A stretch of DNA of 64,000 nucleotides from Paenibacillus_AB sp036577625 (GTDB lineage: Bacteria > Bacillota > Bacilli > Paenibacillales > NBRC-103111), in assembly GCF_036577625.1 (NCBI RefSeq), contig NZ_JARBDC010000001.1:364356-428355 (forward strand), given 5' to 3'. Within the stretch, counting starts at the first letter, position 1. Each line of letters opens with the position of its first letter. The translations under genes and the position numbers were made by a program. Shown piece by piece: positions 50,026 to 59,063 of this stretch. Below the pieces are notes generated by a model, which was not told the DNA's origin, ran no database searches, and worked only from the letters and a program-made list of their open reading frames with translations.

Positions 50026-50508
50026 ATGAACGGCTTGAACGGGTTAAACGGCGAACTGCTGCTTCTGTTTCTGATCGTAGTCGGCATGATCGGACGCTCG
50101 CCGATCATCACGACGGCGGCCTGCATTTTGCTCGTCATCAAACTGATCCATCTGGAACGATTTTTACCGACGATCGAACGGAGAGGCCTTGAATTGGGCC
50201 TCTTGTTTTTGACGATGGGCGTTTTGGTTCCGTTTGCCAGCGAGCGCATTTCGAGCAAAGACATATGGGCCGTCTTTACGTCGTGGCCGGGCATCATCGC
50301 CTTGATCGGCGGCGCGATCGCCACGTACATGAACGGCAAAGGGCTCGATCTGCTCAAAGTCGACCCGCAGCTGATCGTCGGGCTCGTCATCGGTTCGATA
50401 TTCGGCATCATTTTCATGCGGGGCATCCCGGTCGGTCCGCTTATGGCGGCGGGCATCACCGCGCTGCTGCTCAAAATCGCCTCTTTTTTGTTCGGGAAAA
50501 TTCATTAG
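50026..50508 (+). CDS. DUF441 family membrane protein (YtwI-like)
   Basis: 160 residues, four to five helices (LLLLFLIVVGMIGRSPIITTA; LELGLLFLTMGVLVPFAS; GIIALIGGAIATYM; LIVGLVIGSIFGIIFM). The pattern is DUF441/YeaL-YtwI, function unknown. The N-terminus repeats NGLNGLNG. Downstream a 6-bp inverted repeat GCCGTC/GACGGC lies before lysC. Confidence 0.82.
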   Translation: MNGLNGLNGELLLLFLIVVGMIGRSPIITTAACILLVIKLIHLERFLPTIERRGLELGLLFLTMGVLVPFASERISSKDIWAVFTSWPGIIALIGGAIATYMNGKGLDLLKVDPQLIVGLVIGSIFGIIFMRGIPVGPLMAAGITALLLKIASFLFGKIH

Positions 50509-50586
50509 GCCGTCTGCGAAACTCGTTGAATCCGACGGCACTCTTGTGGTAGTGTATCAAGAGAGTCTGTTTAGGAGGAGACATGA

Positions 50587-51945
50587 ATGGCTTTGAAAGT
50601 TTGCAAGTTCGGCGGCACCTCGCTCGCTTCCGCCGAGCAATTCCGCAAGGTGGCTCAAATCGCGCTGGCCGATCCGGACCGTAAAATCGTCGTCGTCTCG
50701 GCTCCGGGCAAACGAAACAAGCCGGATACGAAAGTGACCGATTTGCTTATCGCCTACGCCGAAGCGATGCTCGGCGGATCGGGCGCGGACCGGGTGGAAG
50801 CGGCGATTTTGGAACGGTTTGCGGGAATTATCGAAGGCTTGGAGCTCCCCCGGGAGCAGTACGATATGATTGCCTCGCTGCTCGCCTCCCGGGGCGCCGG
50901 CGACCGCAGTCACCGCGCCCGTTATATCGATTCGATCAAGGCGCTCGGCGAAGAATTCAGCGCCCGTCTGCTCGCCGCTTTTTTGCGGAAGGAAGGGCAT
51001 GATTTCATATATGTCGATCCGAAGGATGCCGGTCTCGTCCTGAGCGACGAGCCGGGCAACGCGCAGGTGCTTCCGGAGTCGTACGAGCGGCTGCGGCCGC
51101 TTCGCGACAGCGGGCACCGCATCGTCTTTCCCGGTTTTTACGGGTACGCCGCGAACGGCAATCTCGTCGCTTTTCCGCGCGGCGGCTCGGACATTACCGG
51201 GGCCATTTTGGCGGCGGCCGTGCAGGCGGACGTGTATGAAAACTTCACGGACGTCGACAACGTATTCGCCGCGGATCCCCGCGTCGTAGACGTGCCGGCG
51301 GCCATTCACGAAATGACGTATTCGGAAATGCGCGAGCTGTCGTACGCCGGCTTCTCCGTCCTGCACGACGAAGCGCTTCAGCCGGCCTTCAACGCCAAAA
51401 TTCCGGTTCATATCCGCAATACGAACAATCCCGATTCGCGCGGAACGCTCATTTCGCTCGAGCGGCACAATTTGGAGCTGCCCGTGGTGGGCGTCGCCGG
51501 ATCCTCGGACTTTTGCGCCATTTTCTTGAGCAAATATTTGATGAACCGCGAGAAAGGCTTCGGCCGCCGGCTGCTGCAAATTATCGAGGACGCCGACCTT
51601 TCTTACGAGCATACGCCTTCCGGCATCGATCACATCTCCGTCATCATCAAGCAGTCGGCATTTACGCCGGAGATCGAAAGCAAGGTGCTGGAGCGCATTC
51701 GCACCGAGCTGCAGCCCGACAAGCTGATCGTTAGGCGCGGCATCGCGCTCATCATGATCGTCGGCGACGGCATGACGAAGCAGATCGGCATCGCCAAACG
51801 GGCGACCGGCGCGCTCGCCGACAGCCAGGTGAACCTGGAGATGATCAACCAGGGGGCGTCCGAGAACAGCATCATGTTCGGCATCCAGAACGACGACATG
51901 AACAAAGCGATCGTGGCACTTCATAACGAATTTTTCAATAAGTAA
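50587..51945 (+). CDS. Aspartate kinase (YclM/ThrD type)
   Basis: 452-residue monofunctional aspartokinase: KVCKFGGTSLASAEQF at the N-terminus, catalytic domain with FPRGGSDITGAILAAAV near 205, and two C-terminal ACT domains (VVGVAGSSDFCAIF; ALIMIVGDGMTKQIG). First step toward lysine, threonine and methionine; ACT domains imply feedback control. Length fits the single-chain class III type. AGGAGGAG ribosome site. No lysine riboswitch is visible in the 78-base leader. Terminator follows. Confidence 0.9.
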   Translation: MALKVCKFGGTSLASAEQFRKVAQIALADPDRKIVVVSAPGKRNKPDTKVTDLLIAYAEAMLGGSGADRVEAAILERFAGIIEGLELPREQYDMIASLLASRGAGDRSHRARYIDSIKALGEEFSARLLAAFLRKEGHDFIYVDPKDAGLVLSDEPGNAQVLPESYERLRPLRDSGHRIVFPGFYGYAANGNLVAFPRGGSDITGAILAAAVQADVYENFTDVDNVFAADPRVVDVPAAIHEMTYSEMRELSYAGFSVLHDEALQPAFNAKIPVHIRNTNNPDSRGTLISLERHNLELPVVGVAGSSDFCAIFLSKYLMNREKGFGRRLLQIIEDADLSYEHTPSGIDHISVIIKQSAFTPEIESKVLERIRTELQPDKLIVRRGIALIMIVGDGMTKQIGIAKRATGALADSQVNLEMINQGASENSIMFGIQNDDMNKAIVALHNEFFNK

Positions 51946-51950
51946 GCGGG

Positions 51951-51984
51951 AGCTTCGCCGGATTCGAGCCGGCGGAGCTTTTTG
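51951..51984 (+). terminator. Intrinsic terminator after aspartate kinase
   Basis: AGCTTCGCCGG and CCGGCGGAGCT (one G-T pair) around ATTCGAG, followed by TTTTTG; six bases past the stop. Confidence 0.85.
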
Positions 51985-52003
51985 TTTGCCGCCGGGGCGG
52001 GGC

Positions 52004-52029
52004 GGATAGTGCTCCTTCGGACACGATCC
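52004..52029. repeat. Dispersed hairpin related to the spo0A-upstream array
   Basis: 26 bases matching the hairpin that opens each 114-bp unit at 26694-27108, in reverse orientation, with about three differences. The compensatory changes keep the stem largely paired (GGATAGTG...CACGATCC). Suggests a genome-wide repeat family. Confidence 0.55.
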
Positions 52030-52036
52030 GGGGCCC

Positions 52037-52702
52037 TTAAACCGGCAAACGGCGTTTGTCGTTCAGCTGATACGCGCGAATCCGAAATTTGTTCGGCACC
52101 GGATCGAGCCATTTTTTGCAAATCAAGCTATCGATCAGCTTGTTGCCTTTCTTCCTTCCTACTCCGAGGTGCGCGAATAAAGCGCCAGGCCGGACGATGC
52201 CGTTTTGTCTCGCGTCCGTTCGAATCGCCTCTTTCTCCAGCACGGTCAATGATTCCGGCTCCGCCCCAGCGCCGAGCCGTTTGCCGAACAACTGCTGCAG
52301 CGTTTGCTGGCATTGGCGCGGCCTTTCTTTCACGTCATCGTACGCGAAACGGATAACGAGCCAGCCGTCGATGACCAAATGGTTTTGCCGGTTCAGCTCG
52401 TCGGCGAACTGTTTTCGGTCCGCATCCCGACGGTGCGGTCCGAATCCGTCGATTTCGACGCAAACGCGAAGGTCGCCTTGGATGTAGGCAAAATCCAGAA
52501 AGCGCGAACCGTCCTTGAAGTCGAACACTTCATACTCCGGATGGAGCTTGTCGAAGCTGCCGAATGCCGGCCACCAAACGGTTTCCGCGAACAGCTTCTC
52601 CGCATGCCCGTGTCCTTCCTTGAACCGTCTCAGCCGTTCGCCGCGCCTCCTCCCGGCATGCTTTCCGATCCATTCTCCATAAGCTTGTTCGAAATTCGCC
52701 AT
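52037..52702 (-). CDS. Predicted PD-(D/E)XK nuclease-like protein (DUF559/Vsr-type)
   Basis: 221 residues. A middle domain has the Vsr/DUF559 pattern: FLDFAYIQGDLRVCVEIDG near 88-106 with candidate D and EID catalytic residues, then HRRDADRKQFADELNRQN and LVIRFAYDDV. A C-terminal region (RPGALFAHLGVGRKKGNKLI) looks like a small DNA-binding unit. ATG at 52702 with GGAAAGGAAGAGG. Stands alone between lysC and efp with opposite direction to the former. Target and function unknown. Confidence 0.6.
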   Translation of the reverse strand: MANFEQAYGEWIGKHAGRRRGERLRRFKEGHGHAEKLFAETVWWPAFGSFDKLHPEYEVFDFKDGSRFLDFAYIQGDLRVCVEIDGFGPHRRDADRKQFADELNRQNHLVIDGWLVIRFAYDDVKERPRQCQQTLQQLFGKRLGAGAEPESLTVLEKEAIRTDARQNGIVRPGALFAHLGVGRKKGNKLIDSLICKKWLDPVPNKFRIRAYQLNDKRRLPV

Positions 52703-52865
52703 AAGCCTCTTCCTTTCCAAATGTTTTTTTCTGCATAAAACGAGTCGCGTTCCAACCAGTTTTAGATCAAGCCAAAACGGCAAAAGCGATTCTTCTCGGT
52801 TCCATTCCTGACCAGGCTCGTTATTCAAAATTCCCTTCAACCCCTGCTTCGACTATCCGATAGCA

Positions 52866-52908
52866 AAAAAACAAAAAAGCATCCTCTCCGCTTGGAAAAG
52901 GATGCTTT
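52866..52908 (-). terminator. Intrinsic terminator after efp
   Basis: AAAGCATCCT (52876-52885) and complement (52899-52908), followed on the minus strand by a T-run; 29 bases past the efp stop. Confidence 0.85.
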
Positions 52909-52936
52909 CCTTGTCTTGCAACGGCGGGCGAAAAAC

Positions 52937-53494
52937 TTACGCCCGCGAAATGTATTTGCCGTCGGACGTGCTGATCAACAGCACGTCGTTTTCGTTGATG
53001 AACAGCGGCACCTGCACGTTCAGGCCGGTTTCCAGCTTGGCGTTTTTCGTCGCGCCGGTCGCGGTGTTGCCTTTGATGCCCGGCTCCGTCTCGACGACTT
53101 TCAGCTCGACGCTGTTCGGCAGGTTGATGCCGATAATTTCGCCCTGATAGCTGACGATGTTGATCGTCATGTTTTCTTTCAGGAAGTTAAGCTCCCACTC
53201 GAGCTGGGACGAAGGAAGCGTAATTTGATCGTACGTTTCGTTGTCCATGAACGTATGCTCTTGGCCGCTCGCGTACAAATACTGCATCGCGCGGTTTTCC
53301 ACATGGGCGCGGCCCACGTCTTCGCCGGCGCGGAACGTGCGCTCCACGGTGTTGCCGTTGCGCAAATTTTTCAGCTTCGAGCGGACGAAGGCGGCGCCTT
53401 TGCCCGGCTTGACGTGCTGGAAATCGAGCACGGTATAAATTTCGTTGTCCACCTCGATCGTCAGGCCGGTACGGAAATCGTTAACAGAAATCAC
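52937..53494 (-). CDS. efp: Translation elongation factor P
   Basis: 185 residues, three beta-barrel domains. The modification-site loop reads KPGKGAAFV near residue 32, with Lys at the tip as in EF-P. VELKVVETEPGIKGNTA and VPLFINENDVLLISTSDGKY are family signatures. Relieves ribosome stalling at polyproline. GTG start with AGGAGG 9 bases upstream. Confidence 0.96.
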   Translation of the reverse strand: MISVNDFRTGLTIEVDNEIYTVLDFQHVKPGKGAAFVRSKLKNLRNGNTVERTFRAGEDVGRAHVENRAMQYLYASGQEHTFMDNETYDQITLPSSQLEWELNFLKENMTINIVSYQGEIIGINLPNSVELKVVETEPGIKGNTATGATKNAKLETGLNVQVPLFINENDVLLISTSDGKYISRA

Positions 53495-53545
53495 AATCTT
53501 TTCCTCCTACATCGTCTTAATCTGGTCCTATCGCAAAAAGATGCA

Positions 53546-54619
53546 CTAATCGATGATAATAAAGTCTTTTGTCGATTGTGTCAATCTTTGGACTCCCTCG
53601 TTCGTCACGACGACATCGTCTTCGATCCGGACGCCGCCGAAGCCGGGCAAATAAATGCCGGGCTCGACCGTGACGGTCATGCCGGGCGCGAGCACGGTCT
53701 CGCTTTGCGACGACAGCCGCGGGCCTTCGTGAACCTCCATGCCGAGGCCGTGACCGGTGCTGTGCCCGAACCGCTCGCCGTAGCCGTGCTTCTTGATCAC
53801 GTCGCGGGCGAGGGCGTCCGCTTCTTTGCCGGTCATGCCGGGCTTCATATGCGCCAAAGCGTTCAGCTGCGCTTCCAGCACGATGTCGTAAATTTCGCGA
53901 TGCTTCGCCGTCGGCTTGCCGAGCATGACGGTACGCGTAATGTCGGAGCAGTACCCTTTATAATAGGCTCCGAAATCGAGCTTCACGAATTCGCCGGCCT
54001 GCAGCACCCGGTCGCTCGCCTTCCCGTGCGGCAAGGCGGAGCGCTCGCCCGAGGCGACGATCGTCTCGAACGAGACGGACGCGGCGCCGTGCTGGCGCAT
54101 AAAAAACTCGATCGTCAGCGCGACGTCGCTTTCCGTTATGCCTGGCTTGAGCGTCGTCAGCACATGCGCGTACGTGCGATCGGCCAGCTCGGCCGCTTCG
54201 CGCATAACCGCCAGCTCCGATTCGTCCTTGATCATGCGCAGCTCTTCGACGAGCGAATCCGTCGGGACAAGCCGAACGCCTTGAAGATCGGCCGCGTACG
54301 CGACATACGACGCGTACGTGACGTGCTGCTGCTCGAAGCCGAGCTGTTCGATCCCGCACGCCTTCAGCAGATCTTTCAACGTCTCCGTCACCTTCGGCTT
54401 ATGCTCGACCACCTCGAAATGCTTCGCCTGCTCCGGCGCCTGCGACGTATAGCGAAAATCGGTCAACAAATACGCTTTCTCGTCCGTTATCAGCAAATAC
54501 CCCGAAGAGCCGGTAAAGCCCGATATATACCGTCTGTTGTGGGCGCCGGTAACGAACAGCGCTTCGAGCTTGCGCTCCCGCATCAGCGTCCGCAGGCGGG
54601 ACAATCTCGCATGTTCCAT
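53546..54619 (-). CDS. papQ: Xaa-Pro dipeptidase/aminopeptidase (PapQ/YqhT type)
   Basis: 357 residues of M24 creatinase fold. N-terminal domain with YISGFTGSSGYLLI, C-terminal pita-bread with metal ligands in KLDFGAYYKGYCSDITRTV near 220, GHSTGHGLGMEVHE near 290, and TVEPGIYLPGFGGVRIEDD. Releases N-terminal residues before proline. The ATG overlaps the aroQ stop. Just upstream of efp as in Bacillus. Confidence 0.93.
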   Translation of the reverse strand: MEHARLSRLRTLMRERKLEALFVTGAHNRRYISGFTGSSGYLLITDEKAYLLTDFRYTSQAPEQAKHFEVVEHKPKVTETLKDLLKACGIEQLGFEQQHVTYASYVAYAADLQGVRLVPTDSLVEELRMIKDESELAVMREAAELADRTYAHVLTTLKPGITESDVALTIEFFMRQHGAASVSFETIVASGERSALPHGKASDRVLQAGEFVKLDFGAYYKGYCSDITRTVMLGKPTAKHREIYDIVLEAQLNALAHMKPGMTGKEADALARDVIKKHGYGERFGHSTGHGLGMEVHEGPRLSSQSETVLAPGMTVTVEPGIYLPGFGGVRIEDDVVVTNEGVQRLTQSTKDFIIID

Positions 54620-55071
54620 CAACCCTTCTCCTTCCCCGCGGCAAGATGCCGGTGCAGCGCCAGCAGGCCGAGCTCGTAGCTGTCCGCGCCGAACCCGGCG
54701 ATTTGGCCGACCGCGACCGGAGCTATGACCGAAACGTGCCGAAACGGCTCCCGTTTATGAATATTGGACAAATGAACCTCGACGACCGGCAAATTCACCG
54801 TCGAAATCGCGTCGCGCAGCGCATAGCTGTAATGGGTGAACGCGCCGGGATTGATCAGAATGCCGTCCTTTTGGCCGAACGCTTCGTGAATCCGATCGAT
54901 CAGGACGCCTTCGTGATTCGATTGGAGAAACTCCAGGCTCACCCCGATCGTACCGGCGAGCGCGGTCAGCCTCTGTTCGATCGCCGCCAGCGTAACGGTC
55001 CCGTAAATGCCCGGCTCCCGAACGCCAAGCATGTTCAAGTTGGGGCCGTGCAAAACCAATATATTGTACAC
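54619..55071 (-). CDS. aroQ: Type II 3-dehydroquinate dehydratase
   Basis: 150 residues. LVLHGPNLNMLGVREPGIYG with catalytic Arg/Tyr at the N-terminus, LEFLQSNHEGVLID, and LINPGAFTHYSYALRDAI. Shikimate pathway. GTG start, GGAGGGAAG upstream. Overlaps papQ by 1 base. Confidence 0.95.
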   Translation of the reverse strand: MYNILVLHGPNLNMLGVREPGIYGTVTLAAIEQRLTALAGTIGVSLEFLQSNHEGVLIDRIHEAFGQKDGILINPGAFTHYSYALRDAISTVNLPVVEVHLSNIHKREPFRHVSVIAPVAVGQIAGFGADSYELGLLALHRHLAAGKEKG

Positions 55072-55168
55072 GAGACCTTCCCTCCGTCAACGGAAGATTG
55101 AACAGAAGCCATTTTACCATAAGTTTCCCCGCTTTGAGAATCTTTTTTTGAACGCGCCCCGCGTTCGT

Positions 55169-55657
55169 TCAGTGCGATTCCGCCGGCTCCCGGTGCCGCT
55201 CGTCGGTAAATTCGAACGAGATCGAAAAACCGATGAACAGCCCCCAGACGAGAAACAAGCATAAGTCCGTCACGATCGTGTTCCAATCGTACCGGTAAAT
55301 CCAGCGCATCATCCCGGTCGACGGCCCGATCAGCAGCGTAACGAGCGACCACCACGCGGCGCCGTAAATCAGCCCCGGCCAATGGCCCTTCACGCTTCGA
55401 AACAGCGCGCCGTACAGCAGGGAAGCGATGACCGAAAACAAAATAAAGCAAAGCCATCCCATCCAAAAAGCGGCTGTCGTATTCATGTACGACGGCGCGA
55501 AAAACGGCTTGGCCATAAAGCTGGCCGGAACTTTCGTAAATTTGAAATAGAAGGCCGCCGCCTTGACCGCTCCCCATATGAGCCCGGCAAAAATGCCGAT
55601 CTGCAAAGCAAACGACCACACTCCCGTCCGATCGGGCGAGATTTCCCGCGCTTCCAT
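55169..55657 (-). CDS. yqhR: YqhR family membrane protein
   Basis: 162 residues, four helices (LQIGIFAGLIWGAVKAAAFY; WMGWLCFILFSVIASLLYG; LIYGAAWWSLVTLLI; TDLCLFLVWGLFIGFSI). Matches YqhR by pattern and place beside aroQ. Function unknown. ATG at 55657 with AAAGGA. Confidence 0.85.
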   Translation of the reverse strand: MEAREISPDRTGVWSFALQIGIFAGLIWGAVKAAAFYFKFTKVPASFMAKPFFAPSYMNTTAAFWMGWLCFILFSVIASLLYGALFRSVKGHWPGLIYGAAWWSLVTLLIGPSTGMMRWIYRYDWNTIVTDLCLFLVWGLFIGFSISFEFTDERHREPAESH

Positions 55658-55912
55658 GGCATTTCGTCCTTTCTGCTCCATTTACAGGCTGGTTATAGGC
55701 TAGTATGCGTTAACGCGCCGCAAACTAAACGAGTGGCGTTCGGCCCGATAATTCGATACAATAAGGATAGCTTTTTTCATCGGCGTTGGAGCGATTTCTT
55801 TCGCGCTTTTGCGGCGGCGCCCGGGGCTCGTCTTGGACCGGGTCGCTTTTCCGAAGCGGCAAGCCGCCGTTTGATCATAGTTCGCAGTCAACCGAAGGAA
55901 GGTGATCCCGAA

Positions 55913-56890
55913 GTGTCGCAGCAACCGCAGCCCATCTACGGCGGGCAAGCCGTCATGGAAGGCGTGATGATGGCCGGCCGGACGGTGAACGTAACGGCCG
56001 TAAGGCGCAAAAACAACGAGATCGAATTTTTCGAAGTGCCCCGCAAAGAAATCCGATGGGTGTCCAGGCTCAAAAAGATTCCGTTCGTTCGCGGAATCGT
56101 CGCGATTGTCGAATCGAGCGCCAAAGGGGCGCAGCATTTGAACTTCTCGGCGGAAAAATACGCGGAGGACGAAAGCGGCGAAGAAGCGGAACCGTCGACC
56201 GACTCTCCCAAAAAAGGCGGTTTGGGCGGCTTGTCGATGGTGCTCGGCGTCGCGGTCGTTGGCGTTTTGTCGTTTTTGTTCGGCAAATTCGTTTTCACGC
56301 TCGTTCCCGCCGCTATCGAGCAATTGCTTTTTCAAAACATGTTTAAAAATCTCATTTTGCACAATTTGCTGGAAGGCGTCATTAAAATCGTCCTCCTGCT
56401 CGGCTATATTTATTTTATTTCGCTTACTCCCCTCATTAAGCGGCTGTTCCAATATCACGGCGCGGAGCATAAAGTGATCAGCGCGTACGAGGCGGGCAAA
56501 GAGCTGACGGTCGAGAACGTGCAGAAGTTCAACACGCTCCATTACCGGTGCGGCAGCAGCTTTATCGTCTTTACGGTCATCGTCGGAGTGGTCGTCTATT
56601 CGTTTTTCAAATACGACACGTTATGGGACCGACTGCTGATCCGCATCGCGCTGCTTCCGCTCGTCATCGGCGTGTCGTACGAGGTGCTGCGGCTGACGAA
56701 CTCCGTCAGGGAAACGCCGGTGCTTCGGTTCCTGGGCTATCCCGGATTGTGGCTGCAAAAGCTGACGACGAAGGAGCCGGACGACTCGCAGGTCGAAGTG
56801 TCGATCGCATCGTTCAAACGGATGCTCGAGCTCGACAACGAATTGCTGAACGACCGCGGCGCGGCGAAGTCCGGACAGGCGGTATCGTAA
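55913..56890 (+). CDS. yqhQ: DUF1385 membrane protein YqhQ
   Basis: 325 residues. YGGQAVMEGVMMAGR at the N-terminus and YHGAEHKVISAYEAGKELTVENV near 180 are DUF1385 hallmarks; three or four helices lie between and after. A variable acidic loop (DESGEEAEPSTDSPKK) interrupts the first helix. GTG start at 55913; AGGTGATC close upstream closely complements the 16S 3' end. Function unknown, widespread. Confidence 0.88.
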   Translation: MSQQPQPIYGGQAVMEGVMMAGRTVNVTAVRRKNNEIEFFEVPRKEIRWVSRLKKIPFVRGIVAIVESSAKGAQHLNFSAEKYAEDESGEEAEPSTDSPKKGGLGGLSMVLGVAVVGVLSFLFGKFVFTLVPAAIEQLLFQNMFKNLILHNLLEGVIKIVLLLGYIYFISLTPLIKRLFQYHGAEHKVISAYEAGKELTVENVQKFNTLHYRCGSSFIVFTVIVGVVVYSFFKYDTLWDRLLIRIALLPLVIGVSYEVLRLTNSVRETPVLRFLGYPGLWLQKLTTKEPDDSQVEVSIASFKRMLELDNELLNDRGAAKSGQAVS

Positions 56891-56947
56891 AACGGCCGCG
56901 TGCCGACGTCCTGCGGCGCTGCTTACATGCGAAAGGAGGAGGCATTC

Positions 56948-57247
56948 ATGAAACGGCGGTTTCATCCGTTTTTCATCGTCATTCTCGTCTTGATGGCGAT
57001 CGGCATCATTATTCAGATGATGAAGACACCGTTCGAGCTCATCGTGGCGATCATCATTTTCGGAGGCGTCTTTCTGCTATGGAAATATCCGCCGAACCGC
57101 TTCCGCAAAGCGAGCAGGCGCAAAGCCGCGCCGCCTTCCTCCGCCAAACGCGCCAAGGACAGGCGGAAAAACGTGCCGTTCCGCGTCATCCAGGGCAACA
57201 AGCGCGATGACGACGATCCGCCGGAAAAGCCGCACACGTACCACTGA
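56948..57247 (+). CDS. yqhP: SA1362/YqhP-like small membrane protein
   Basis: 99 residues, two helices (FFIVILVLMAIGIIIQMM; LIVAIIIFGGVFLLWKY) and a strongly basic, disordered tail. AAAGGAGGAG ribosome site. Follows yqhQ by 57 bases. Confidence 0.75.
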   Translation: MKRRFHPFFIVILVLMAIGIIIQMMKTPFELIVAIIIFGGVFLLWKYPPNRFRKASRRKAAPPSSAKRAKDRRKNVPFRVIQGNKRDDDDPPEKPHTYH

Positions 57248-57275
57248 CCCTGAAAATATCCAATCAAGCCGAAAC

Positions 57276-57306
57276 GCCCGGAGGGAAAGGTCCCCCGGGC
57301 TTTTTT
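57276..57306 (+). terminator. Terminator of the yqhQ-yqhP unit
   Basis: GCCCGG-GGG stem with CCC-CCGGGC (57276-57300) then six T. Lies between converging genes. Confidence 0.85.
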
Positions 57307-57327
57307 GCGGCTTATGCCGGCTGCGGC

Positions 57328-58314
57328 CTAGGCGGGCTTGCCGTTTTGGCCTTTGCGGATAAATTGATTGAAGCAGCTGATGTAGTCCTGATGCGACCAT
57401 TTTTTGAAATAAGCTTTGGCCGCGTCGTAGCCGGCTTTATACAGCTCCATGCTTTTTTCCGGCTTGATGTCGAAGTCGGTAACGCGCACGCCGAGCGTAG
57501 GCACCTTAATCGTCCTGAACCGGTTCTGCTCCTCGATATACCGTTCGTCATGCGCCCCCATCATCGTCGCGAACAAGGCGTGAAACATCGAGAGCGGCCC
57601 GACGATCGCCCGCGGCTCGGCCGACTGCTTCCCGACCATTTGAAAGCCGAGCGTCGGAATTTGATCCTTCTCCGGAATTTTGCTGTTTTCTTCGTCGTAA
57701 ATCCATAACGGGAAATTGCTGAGCAGCCCCCCGTCGACGATATAAATGAATTGGTCGCTGAACTTTTCCCCTTTGCGCCTTACTTTCGCCGCCTTCCGCA
57801 AAATAACCGGATCGAAAAAGTACGGAATGCTCGTGCTCATGCGCACCGCCTTCGCGACCGTAAACTGATCCGGGTCGATGCCGTATTGGGCGATATCGTC
57901 CGGAAGCACGAGCAGCTTGCCCTGCGAAATGTCGGAGGCGATAATGCGCAGCTTGCCGCGCGGCAAATCGGCGAACGTGCGGACGCCTTTCGCCGCCAGC
58001 TTTTCCTCGATCCAGCGCTCGAGCTTTTGCCCCGAGTACAGTCCTTTCTTTACGAACAGACGAACCGCCGGCCCGACGATCGGCACTTGATGCAGCCACG
58101 ATTTCGCCAAAAAATCGGTGAACGGCGTCTCCATAATGATTTGTTTCAGCTCATCCGCCGTATAACCGGCCGCGAGCAGCGATGCGACGATGGCGCCCGA
58201 CGACGTTCCCGCCACCTGCTTAAACCGGATGCCCTGCTCCTCGGCCGCCTTGATCGCCCCGACAAGCGCGATCGCCTTGACGCCTCCCCCTTCGAACACA
58301 CCGTTCACGAGCAT
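57328..58314 (-). CDS. yqhO: Patatin-like phospholipase (YqhO)
   Basis: 328 residues. Oxyanion motif GVFEGGGVKAIAL at the N-terminus, nucleophile elbow GTSSGAIVAS (Ser near 40), and catalytic Asp in IYIVDGGLLSNFP near 205. Probable lipid acyl hydrolase of the patatin family; natural substrate unknown. ATG at 58314 with GGAAGGGTG. Same relative place as yqhO in Bacillus. Confidence 0.9.
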   Translation of the reverse strand: MLVNGVFEGGGVKAIALVGAIKAAEEQGIRFKQVAGTSSGAIVASLLAAGYTADELKQIIMETPFTDFLAKSWLHQVPIVGPAVRLFVKKGLYSGQKLERWIEEKLAAKGVRTFADLPRGKLRIIASDISQGKLLVLPDDIAQYGIDPDQFTVAKAVRMSTSIPYFFDPVILRKAAKVRRKGEKFSDQFIYIVDGGLLSNFPLWIYDEENSKIPEKDQIPTLGFQMVGKQSAEPRAIVGPLSMFHALFATMMGAHDERYIEEQNRFRTIKVPTLGVRVTDFDIKPEKSMELYKAGYDAAKAYFKKWSHQDYISCFNQFIRKGQNGKPA

Positions 58315-58471
58315 GTACGTCACCCTTCCGCCGCATAGATGCGAACTTCGCCTACCACACTGTATGCGCCGCCGGTTTGTTCGTATGTCATGCCATGCAA
58401 AACGGAGAGGACCGGACAAAAGCAAAAACGCCCCGACCGCTGCATGGGCGGCCGAAGCGTCTCGTATCCGA

Positions 58472-58897
58472 TTATTCCGATTCCAGTTCGTTGCGAATAT
58501 TCATCAGTTCCGTGACCCGTTCCGGGTTGCGTTGGAAAAACTCGACGAGCACCTCGATGCACGTGATCGAATCCCAGCTCAGATGATGCTCGATGCCTTC
58601 GACGTCTTTATAAATATTTTCTTCCTGAACGCCGATCAATTGGAGAAAGCTTTCCAGCAGATGATGTCGTTCCACGAGCCGCTTGCCCATCTTCTTCCCT
58701 TTGGTCGTCAGCACAAGCCCGCGATATCGTTCATAAATCAAATAGTTGTCTTTGTCCAGCTTTTGGATCATCTTCGTTACGGACGAGGGATGAACTTCAA
58801 GCCCTTCGGCGATGTCGGCCACTCGCGCATATCCTTTTTCGTCGATCAGCTTATAAATTTTTTCCAGATAGTCTTCCATGCTCGGTGTCGCCGCCAT
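58472..58897 (-). CDS. mntR: Manganese transport regulator MntR
   Basis: 141 residues of DtxR type. N-terminal winged helix (SMEDYLEKIYKLIDEKGYARVADIAEGLEVHPSSVTKM, read in parts) and dimerisation domain with metal ligands: D9 of SMEDY, GIEHHLSWDS near 101-106. Represses Mn uptake when Mn is high. AGAGGAGGTG ribosome site. The zinc transporter at 61-63 kb is more likely Zur- than MntR-controlled. Confidence 0.95.
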   Translation of the reverse strand: MAATPSMEDYLEKIYKLIDEKGYARVADIAEGLEVHPSSVTKMIQKLDKDNYLIYERYRGLVLTTKGKKMGKRLVERHHLLESFLQLIGVQEENIYKDVEGIEHHLSWDSITCIEVLVEFFQRNPERVTELMNIRNELESE

Positions 58898-59063
58898 AAG
58901 ACACCTCCTCTGTTCCGAATTGCCAAACCTTATTAATGATACACCCTTCAACCGGACAAAGCAAGTTTTCGGAGGGCCGGCGCCTCCCGCGAAGCTTGAC
59001 TTGCCGCACGGCAAGAAGGGAAACCTACAACGAGCCGAGACCGATGAAAAAGGAGCTGTTCCG

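Noticed and set aside
50509..50586. Lysine riboswitch before aspartate kinase
   Set aside because: The leader is only 78 bases and lacks the multi-helix L-box layout and a terminator.
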